This document shows, one piece after another, positions 6,867 to 11,072 of a DNA stretch of 11,072 nucleotides. Made by a program: the position numbers and the translations under genes. Every line of letters begins with the position of its first letter. Position 1 is the first letter of the stretch. Where the stretch lies: positions 1 through 11,072 of the forward strand of contig QZKU01000074.1 in assembly GCA_003598085.1 (NCBI GenBank), written 5' to 3'. Below the pieces are notes generated by a model that was not told the origin of the DNA, made no database searches, and saw only the letters and a program-made list of their open reading frames with translations. Origin of the DNA: Candidatus Abyssobacteria bacterium SURF_5 (GTDB taxonomy: Bacteria > Abyssobacteria > SURF-5).

Positions 6867-6900
6867 CCGTAATGATACCAGTCCTAACCGTCGCGGTCAC
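6867..6900 (-). promoter_or_regulatory. Candidate promoter of the two-component operon with one CCGTAAT half-site
   Basis: GTGACC (-35, 6895-6900) and TATCAT (-10, 6872-6877) are separated by exactly 17 bases, with 4 of 6 matches at the -35. The predicted start is about 18 bases before ATG 6847. The 7-mer CCGTAAT occurs once on the plus strand at 6867-6873, next to the -10 and in the opposite orientation to the tandem pair at 4686-4703. It could be an autoregulatory half-site, or chance. Confidence 0.4.
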
Positions 6901-7193
6901 TCCCTCGCCTCATAAGCTTGATCCGGTGACCCAGCTAAAACTCCAACGCGCTTTTCAAGATAACGATGATTGCGGACACTGTCGCTGATTCATAAACGCG
7001 GAGAAAGGAGGTCGGCTGCCTTTGGCAGTGCATTCTCACTTTGCATCTAAAGGAATGGCAACAGGACACGCAAAACACTTGAAAAAGAGGAGTGTCTGTG
7101 ACTGAGCAGCGTCCGTTTGGCCGCCCCAAAGGAGATATCTATTGGTGCGCCATTCAAAATCACGTCATAATTAAACTTTTTGGAAGGTCCTTC
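6901..7193. other. Non-coding stretch between the SCP2-like gene and the regulator promoter
   Basis: Together with the promoter region this makes about 345 bases without a convincing gene. I see no tRNA, long repeat or clear terminator. A short hairpin (CTGCC-TTT-GGCAG, 7016-7028) has no T-run on either side. A palindromic GAAGG-T-CCTTC at about 7183-7193 has too small a loop to be a convincing terminator for the SCP2-like gene. Minus-strand transcription from 7194 may continue into the two-component operon. Confidence 0.5.
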
Positions 7194-7988
7194 TTATGTC
7201 ATCATTCCCTGCAAAACCGCCATGAAGTCGTTGAGCTGGGCCGCATATTCGGGCGAACCGTCCACCGCGACGCAGTTCTTTCCAACCGCCTCGACGAATT
7301 CTACTTCCTTGAGCAGCACCTTCATTGCGCCGTCAACCGTGTTGAACCGGAAATGGACGAACGGCCGGCGCCGCCGGTAGACGCCGCGTCCCGCCTTCGT
7401 CTTGCCAGCCTTCACACGCAGGTAAGCGGCAATCCCTTTCTCTTCCTCATACGGCTCGACCGTGAACTGATAAATGCGGTCCGGCTGTTTGCCAGTCCAC
7501 TCCTTCATGCGCGCGTCGCCAAGCTTGTTGAAAACGCTCAGAGCCGTGGTGATCATGTACAGCGACATCTTCACCTTGAGGTAACGCTTCTGCGCGTCCT
7601 TCGGGCGCGCATTCGGCATCATCAGTTTCAGGCTCATCAGAAGCTTGAACACCTTGAGCAAAAGACGCAGGTTCTTCAGCCCTCCCTTGATCTTGGGAAG
7701 GACCGTTCCGCCGGTCAACATCGTGTTCATCTTCTGGACCGAGGAAAAGTGGAAGGTGATATCGGGGTTCTCGGAAATGCCTTCGGCGGTCGAAAACCGC
7801 CCGCGATCAAAAGTGAGGTAGGCCCCCACTTTCGCACCGCCGTTGTCAGCGGAGAACTGGACTGCTCCCTTCTCGTTCTCGAAGAGCTTCCTCATCTTCT
7901 CGTCATCGACCAATGGTACCTTCATCACCGGGAAAGCGGCTCGAAAAAAAAGCCGGGCTGTCATGATATCCTGTTCAGATGTTCCCAT
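7194..7988 (-). CDS. Protein with two SCP2-like (sterol carrier/lipid-binding) halves
   Basis: This 264-residue soluble protein, with no signal peptide or strong membrane helix, has two segments that each read like an SCP2 fold. Residues about 41-103 contain GAVQFSADNGGAKVGAYLTF, then NPDITFHFSS and a T-G-G...K-I-K-G-G segment. Residues about 172-260 contain YQFTVEP, AAYLRVKAG, FVHFRFNTVDGAMKVLL and a final AVDGSPEYAAQLNDFM segment. A basic, methionine/leucine-rich linker (104-150) joins them. SCP2 domains bind hydrophobic ligands or act in lipid handling. The ligand here is unknown. The start ATG 7988 lies one base after the transketolase C-half stop, with GAGG 6-7 bases upstream. An internal ATG at 7964 also has a good site. 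It is the third gene of the transketolase operon. I recognise the domain pattern but not a named family, so function is open. Confidence 0.7.
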   Translation of the reverse strand: MGTSEQDIMTARLFFRAAFPVMKVPLVDDEKMRKLFENEKGAVQFSADNGGAKVGAYLTFDRGRFSTAEGISENPDITFHFSSVQKMNTMLTGGTVLPKIKGGLKNLRLLLKVFKLLMSLKLMMPNARPKDAQKRYLKVKMSLYMITTALSVFNKLGDARMKEWTGKQPDRIYQFTVEPYEEEKGIAAYLRVKAGKTKAGRGVYRRRRPFVHFRFNTVDGAMKVLLKEVEFVEAVGKNCVAVDGSPEYAAQLNDFMAVLQGMMT

Positions 7989-7989
7989 C

Positions 7990-9006
7990 TCAGACCTCGT
8001 CTTCCCAGTCTTCGTCTTCTTCGAATTCGATTTTCATTACTTGCCGGATCGTGTCCACAATCCCATTTGAATCCAGCTTATAGTGAGCATACAGGTCTTC
8101 CGGATATCCAACCTCGCTGTAGGTGTCCGGAAGCCCTATTTTGCGGAAGGCGCATCCCTTGCCGCTCTCGGCGATTACGTCGGCTACCGCGCTCCCCAAA
8201 CCGCCGAGCATGTTGTGCTCCTCGACGGTGATAACCCTGCGGGTTTCGGTCAGAGCCTTCATGATCGCATCGCGGTCGATCGGTTTGATGGTGTGCATGT
8301 TGATCACGCGCACGGAAAGACCATCCGCCTCTTCCAGCGTCCGGGCCGCCTCGACCGATTGCAGCACGCCTATCCCGCAGGTAATGATCGCAAGGTCGCT
8401 GCCCTCGCGCACCGTGTGCGCCTTTCCAATCTTGAACCCGTAATTCTCGTTCTCATAGAAAGGCGGCTCGAATCCGCGCCCGATCCGCATATACACGGGA
8501 CCGGGAATGTCCACGCACGCCCGCACCGCGTTCGCTGTTTCCGTCCCGTCAGCCGGAACGATTACCGTCATGTTCGCGAAGCTTCTCATGATGGCGATGT
8601 CTTCGGTGCAGTGATGGGTCGTGCCGGCCGCCCCAAAGCTGATGCCTGAGTGGGTGGCGATGATCTTCACCGGCAGCTTCTGATAGCAGATGTCGGTGCG
8701 CACCTGTTCGGCGGCTCGCATGGCCGCAAACACGGCAAACGTGCTGGCAAATGGAATCAACCCCATCTTTGCCATGCCCGCCGCGACCCCCATCATATTC
8801 TGCTCGGCTATGCCCATGTTGAAGAACCGGTCGGGATGCCCCTTCTCAAAAAATGCAATGGCCGTGGATTTAGCCAGGTCGGCCGATAAGCCCACGATCC
8901 TGGTATCGGTTTTTCCCATTTCCGCAAGGACGCGCCCGTAAATCTCGCGCGCCGACATTGTTGCGGCGTCATAGCAAGTCCAGGTTGTTCCGGTTCCGTC
9001 GCTCAT
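7990..9006 (-). CDS. Transketolase, C-terminal section (split transketolase)
   Basis: This encodes the pyrimidine-binding and C-terminal domains of transketolase, the thiamine-diphosphate enzyme that moves two-carbon units between ketose and aldose phosphates. Visible hallmarks are FFNMGIAEQNMMGVAAGMA (61-79), with E68 as the conserved glutamate that activates the cofactor, FASTFAVFAAMRAAEQVR (86-103), HSGISFGAAGTTHHCTEDIA (119-138) and the C-terminal VEEHNMLGGLGSAVADVI (261-278). The 338-residue length matches stand-alone C-halves. The start ATG 9006 overlaps the stop of the N-half gene as ATGA, with GAGGAG 7 bases upstream (9014-9019), so both halves should be made in equal amounts and assemble. 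A strongly acidic tail (EFEEDEDWEDEV, 327-338) extends past the family's normal end. 1-deoxyxylulose-5-phosphate synthase is unlikely, since it is a single long chain. Confidence 0.95.
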   Translation of the reverse strand: MSDGTGTTWTCYDAATMSAREIYGRVLAEMGKTDTRIVGLSADLAKSTAIAFFEKGHPDRFFNMGIAEQNMMGVAAGMAKMGLIPFASTFAVFAAMRAAEQVRTDICYQKLPVKIIATHSGISFGAAGTTHHCTEDIAIMRSFANMTVIVPADGTETANAVRACVDIPGPVYMRIGRGFEPPFYENENYGFKIGKAHTVREGSDLAIITCGIGVLQSVEAARTLEEADGLSVRVINMHTIKPIDRDAIMKALTETRRVITVEEHNMLGGLGSAVADVIAESGKGCAFRKIGLPDTYSEVGYPEDLYAHYKLDSNGIVDTIRQVMKIEFEEDEDWEDEV

Positions 9007-9863
9007 ACGCCCACTCCTCGCAGCAGCGCCTCATACATTTTCTCTATAGAGGCATGTGCTTTCTCTTTCAACGCAGCGTCCACCGAGCCATAATGCCAGG
9101 GAACCTGATTCTCCATAAAATCGACTCCCTTTCCTTTTACTGTGCTGGCCAGTACAGCCACCGGCTTATCCTGTGCGGCAAGCGCCTTCTCGATGCCCTC
9201 GGCAAGCGAATCCATATTATGTCCGTCCACTGTCACGACATCCATGCCGAACGCCTTGAGCTTGTCCGCCAGCGGCTCAACTCCCATCACCTTTTCGGTT
9301 GGACCGTCGATCATCAGGCCGTTTCGGTCAATGACAGTTATCAGATTCGTCAGCTTGAATTGAGCGGCTGCCATCAGCGCCTCCCAGACGGTCCCTTCAT
9401 TACACTCGCCATCCCCAAGTACGCAGTACACCTTCACGTTCTTCCCCAAAACGCGCGCCCCAAGCGCCATACCCACAGCCATCGATAAGCCGTGCCCGAG
9501 CGAACCGGTGGATGCATCGCACCCGCACACCTTGCACGAGTCAGGATGCATTCCGAAGGGGCTCTTGAACTTATTGAAGGTCTTCAGTTCCTCAGTGTCG
9601 AAAAAGCCGCGCCGAGCAAGCACCGGTGCGTATGCCACCGCAGCATGTCCCTTGCTCAACACAAGACGGTCCCGGTCTTCCCAACACGGGTCTTTCGGGT
9701 TTATGTTCAAATACTTGAAATAGAGGATGGTCAGGATATCGATTACACTCAATCCTCCACCAATGTGGGCTCCGCCCGCCCAACTGGTCATATCAACAAT
9801 ATCCTGCCGGAGCTGTTTGGCTTGGGCATACAGCTTCTGCCGTTCCTCTGCGGTTAGCGCCAT
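9003..9863 (-). CDS. Transketolase, N-terminal section (split transketolase)
   Basis: This is the diphosphate-binding half of transketolase, partner of the C-half gene it overlaps by 4 bases. The ThDP motif is complete: GDGECNEGTVWEA (150-162) through VIDRN (177-181). GAHIGGGLS (31-39), LSKGHAAVAYAP (69-80) and STGSLGHGLSMAVGMA (118-133) are the other signature stretches, and 286 residues is the usual size. Compared with typical sequences the loop before STGSLGHG is unusual: MHPDSCKVCGC (105-115) carries three cysteines (110, 113, 115). The start ATG 9863 has a strong ribosome site, AAGGAG (9871-9876), 7 bases upstream. The gene probably opens an operon (N-half, C-half, SCP2-like) under the promoter at 9956-9983. 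It would act in the non-oxidative pentose phosphate pathway in the cytoplasm. Specialised transketolases for secondary sugars cannot be excluded. Confidence 0.95.
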   Translation of the reverse strand: MALTAEERQKLYAQAKQLRQDIVDMTSWAGGAHIGGGLSVIDILTILYFKYLNINPKDPCWEDRDRLVLSKGHAAVAYAPVLARRGFFDTEELKTFNKFKSPFGMHPDSCKVCGCDASTGSLGHGLSMAVGMALGARVLGKNVKVYCVLGDGECNEGTVWEALMAAAQFKLTNLITVIDRNGLMIDGPTEKVMGVEPLADKLKAFGMDVVTVDGHNMDSLAEGIEKALAAQDKPVAVLASTVKGKGVDFMENQVPWHYGSVDAALKEKAHASIEKMYEALLRGVGV

Positions 9864-9881
9864 AAGCTTTCTCCTTGTCCT

Positions 9882-9898
9882 CGATCGGTCTCCGATCG
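9882..9898 (-). other. Leader hairpin CGATCGG-N3-CCGATCG next to the transketolase ribosome site
   Basis: Perfect 7-bp arms with a 3-base loop lie in the predicted 5' leader, 5 bases from the AAGGAG ribosome site. There is no T-run, so it is not an intrinsic terminator. It could tune ribosome access or mRNA stability. Confidence 0.4.
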
Positions 9899-9925
9899 GC
9901 CACTACCCGACCTGTTTTCATCAAA

Positions 9926-9946
9926 ATGAGAAACACTTGATCTCAT
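9926..9946. promoter_or_regulatory. Inverted repeat ATGAGA-N9-TCTCAT at the transketolase transcription start
   Basis: Six-base perfect arms at 9926-9931 and 9941-9946 begin about 10 bases downstream of the predicted -10. Position fits either an operator at +1 to +20 or the first stem of a structured leader. The arm lengths are modest and chance is possible. Confidence 0.3.
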
Positions 9947-9955
9947 CTGTCCCAA

Positions 9956-9983
9956 AGTATATACCATTGTCGACTTTTTTCAA
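9956..9983 (-). promoter_or_regulatory. Candidate promoter of the split transketolase operon
   Basis: TTGAAA (-35, 9978-9983) and TATACT (-10, 9956-9961) are separated by 16 bases on the minus strand. The predicted start is near 9949, giving an 86-base leader containing two inverted repeats. Confidence 0.5.
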
Positions 9984-9999
9984 AACAGGGCGGTCCCTG
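9982..9999 (-). terminator. Weak candidate terminator after the HAD-type gene
   Basis: On the minus strand CAGGG-ACCG-CCCTG (9999-9986) is followed by TTTTG. The 5-bp stem and four T residues are marginal. It lies about 110 bases after the HAD gene stop and partly overlaps the transketolase -35, which fits a compact end-then-start arrangement. Confidence 0.3.
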
Positions 10000-10111
10000 A
10001 TGAGCAACTCAAGGCCGGAACACACAGTCCGTCTGATCGGAGGTGGAGGAATAGGGGAAAGCCCGGCAGATCGGCGGACCCCATGATACACCCGCGGGCA
10101 AATGTGCAGAC

Positions 10112-10786
10112 TCAGGCGGAGCGGAAATTGTACATTATGGGGATTTTGAGGTCGGGATTACACGGAGAATTCTTATAGCCCAGATCGGCGGAAATGGTCT
10201 CGGTAACCTTCGAAGAGACCAGCATGAAATTCATCTCCTGGTCGAGACAACTTACCTTCCTCCCCGTTTCAAAGAAAAAATCGAACCCGCGCTTAAAACT
10301 GCCTTCGCCGCGCTCCCACAGGGCCTCGGCCACCTGTTCATACTCAAATGCGCTTACCTCAAGGCCGCGGCGGTCGTGCAGGAAAACCACCCCGAGATCA
10401 ACCGGCTCATCCGAAGCCTGATTCGCAATAACGAGAACATTTGAAAGCGCATCCGCTTCATCAAGATTGAATGCCTCGGCGGCAGGCAAATATCGTTTTC
10501 CCCAAAATGCTTCATTCAACTGCGACCGGGCAACGACCTTATCAAAATAGGCGTCCAGGCAAATAGAGCTTAGCACATTTTTGGAATACTCCAGTTTGGC
10601 GGAACTGACGACGACGTGGCGATAACCCTTGTCGATCATCCTGTTCAGAGCGCGGATGAGATCCTTTCGCAGAACATAGCTGTCCTGCGGGTGAGGAGCT
10701 TTTCCGCCGCCTCGAGCGGATACCAGATTGCGGAAAAATCCGAGCGTTTCATCGAGGTCCCAGCAAATGACTCTCGGCTTTTCCAT
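10112..10786 (-). CDS. HAD-superfamily protein with DxDxT motif (NIF/small phosphatase-like)
   Basis: This cytoplasmic protein (224 residues) opens with the HAD motif I, VICWDLDETLGFF. D10 would be the nucleophile, D12 the general acid/base and T14 the following threonine. Motif II is probably VVVSSA (58-63), and the motif III lysine may be K98 in FWGKRYLPA. The region where motif IV should supply one or two acidic residues for magnesium reads VLVIANQASDEP (117-128): alanine-asparagine stands where D-D or G-D is usual, with D126 a few residues later. It may be a phosphatase with altered metal binding, or a non-catalytic HAD protein. The C-terminal 60 residues match nothing I know. The start ATG 10786 has a GAGGG ribosome site about 6 bases upstream. 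It stands alone, with its own promoter and a possible terminator. Substrate unknown. Confidence 0.75.
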   Translation of the reverse strand: MEKPRVICWDLDETLGFFRNLVSARGGGKAPHPQDSYVLRKDLIRALNRMIDKGYRHVVVSSAKLEYSKNVLSSICLDAYFDKVVARSQLNEAFWGKRYLPAAEAFNLDEADALSNVLVIANQASDEPVDLGVVFLHDRRGLEVSAFEYEQVAEALWERGEGSFKRGFDFFFETGRKVSCLDQEMNFMLVSSKVTETISADLGYKNSPCNPDLKIPIMYNFRSA

Positions 10787-10828
10787 AATTACCCTCAGAG
10801 CACCCTTTGTTCACCCAAGACGGAATAA

Positions 10829-10858
10829 ATTATACCACGTTTTTTGAAAAATCAAGAA
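10829..10858 (-). promoter_or_regulatory. Candidate proximal promoter of the HAD-type gene
   Basis: A perfect TATAAT (10829-10834) is preceded by TTCTTG (10853-10858) at 18 bases, or by TTGATT at 15. The predicted start is about 35 bases before ATG 10786. The -35 overlaps the inverted repeat TCAAG-AA-CTTGA (10852-10863), which abuts a perfect palindrome GAGTATACTC (10862-10871). Confidence 0.5.
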
Positions 10859-10862
10859 CTTG

Positions 10863-10892
10863 AGTATACTCTTCTATAATTTTCTGTTACAA
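10863..10892 (-). promoter_or_regulatory. Candidate distal promoter of the HAD-type gene
   Basis: TTGTAA (10887-10892) and TATACT (10863-10868) are 18 bases apart on the minus strand, giving a second possible start about 30 bases upstream of the proximal one. The region is AT-rich, so chance matches are more likely here. Confidence 0.3.
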
Positions 10893-10949
10893 CTGTCCAC
10901 GATTTCAAAAACTTTCAGTCCACGGTTTTGGCCATAATCCGTTCCTCCG

Positions 10950-10980
10950 AAAAAAACCGCTGTCGGCGCGCGCGCCAGCG
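10950..10980 (-). terminator. Intrinsic terminator of the gene entering from the right edge
   Basis: On the minus strand CGCT-GGCG-CGCG-CGCC-GAC-AGCG folds into an all-strong stem with one 3-base bulge and a 4-base loop, followed by G and seven T residues (10956-10950). The core is the 12-bp palindrome GGCGCGCGCGCC (10965-10976). It lies 47 bases after a TAA that closes a minus-strand frame from the edge. Confidence 0.7.
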
Positions 10981-11027
10981 ATTCCGCAAACCGGGTGGGG
11001 AATTCCCACATAAGTTCTTGAGTTGCC

Positions 11028-11072
11028 TTAAGTAATCCCACCAGCAGATTTCTTGAGCAAAGTCGCGATCAA
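11028..11072 (-). CDS. C-terminal tail of a gene cut by the right window edge
   Basis: The minus-strand frame reads LIATLLKKSAGGIT and stops at TAA (11028-11030). Only 14 residues are visible and I cannot assign a family. The support is mainly the strong intrinsic terminator that follows in the same direction. A different frame also stays open to the edge, so the reading is provisional. Confidence 0.4.
   Translation of the reverse strand: MIATLLKKSAGGIT

Noticed and set aside
6935-7129. A 64-codon minus-strand frame in the intergenic region
   Set aside because: It has no ribosome site, unusual composition (many Cys, Ser, Arg) and no recognisable motif. Chance is more likely.
7183-7193. GAAGG-T-CCTTC palindrome after the SCP2-like gene as a terminator
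   Set aside because: The 1-base loop is not feasible and on the minus strand it is followed by A residues rather than T residues.
7092-8231. A 379-codon plus-strand frame with GTG starts and an AAAGAGGAG-like site just upstream
   Set aside because: It runs antisense through the SCP2-like gene and into the transketolase C-half. It is rich in Arg, His and Leu and shows no domain, as expected of a shadow frame. Only the few codons in the intergenic part have any independent support.
10067-10192. The 12-mer CAGATCGGCGGA occurs at 10067-10078 and 10181-10192
   Set aside because: It is one pair, one copy lies inside the HAD coding region, and there is no regular spacing or flanking structure. GATCGG-rich words are common here.
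10874-11041. A 55-codon minus-strand frame from GTG 11041 (or ATG 11011) that reads fairly protein-like
   Set aside because: It has no ribosome site and runs straight through the strong intrinsic terminator at 10950-10980. The terminator plus the end of an upstream gene explains the region better.
1-11072. CRISPR arrays, rRNA, tRNA or phage genes
   Set aside because: No regularly spaced repeats, no recognisable RNA gene signatures and no phage structural or integrase motifs were seen on either strand.

Overview
The window looks like a chromosomal stretch of a Gram-negative bacterium, about 53% GC by eye. It carries a lipid A biosynthesis N-terminal (LAB_N) protein, an ArnT-like lipid-linked sugar transferase, an OmpR/QseB-type two-component system, an MscS-type channel and a transketolase split into two genes. 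I cannot name a phylum. Split transketolase and a LAB_N/GT39/GT2 trio are common in environmental lineages such as Desulfobacterota-like and related groups, but that placement is inference. Apart from mscS, and a possible transposase tail at the left edge, every gene is on the minus strand.

Layout from left to right. Positions 1-90 hold the last 29 codons of a plus-strand gene that resembles an insertion-sequence transposase C-terminus. Positions 247-1230 (+) encode an MscS-family channel behind a promoter overlapped by a palindrome. Positions 1240-4539 (-) are a tight four-gene run, in transcription order: DPM1-like GT2 glycosyltransferase, LAB_N small membrane protein, ArnT-like GT39 transferase and an isoprenylcysteine/PEMT-type membrane methyltransferase. 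Positions 4725-6847 (-) are a response regulator followed by its sensor kinase, directly upstream of that run. Positions 7194-9863 (-) are transketolase N-half, transketolase C-half and a protein with two SCP2-like halves. Positions 10112-10786 (-) encode a small HAD-type DxDxT protein. At the right edge a minus-strand gene appears to end, followed by a strong intrinsic terminator at 10950-10980.

The most interesting unit is 1240-6847. Its layout mirrors the PmrAB-arn (lipid A aminoarabinose) logic. A two-component system sits upstream of a GT2 enzyme that would charge a polyprenyl phosphate, a small LAB_N membrane protein in the position of the ArnE/ArnF flippase subunits, and a GT39 enzyme that would transfer the sugar to an envelope acceptor. 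Between kinase and GT2 gene lies a perfect tandem repeat, CCGTAAT-N4-CCGTAAT (11 bp period). It ends 11 bp upstream of a perfect TATAAT that lacks a recognisable -35. This is the geometry of PmrA/PhoP-class binding sites, so the regulator probably controls this cluster. The arn amino-sugar synthesis genes (arnA, arnB, arnD) are absent here, so the sugar donated is unknown.

The second unit, 7194-9863, combines a pentose-phosphate enzyme split into two translationally coupled genes with a tandem SCP2-like, probably lipid-binding protein. A structured leader precedes it. Most regulatory calls rest on motif reading alone and are scored accordingly.
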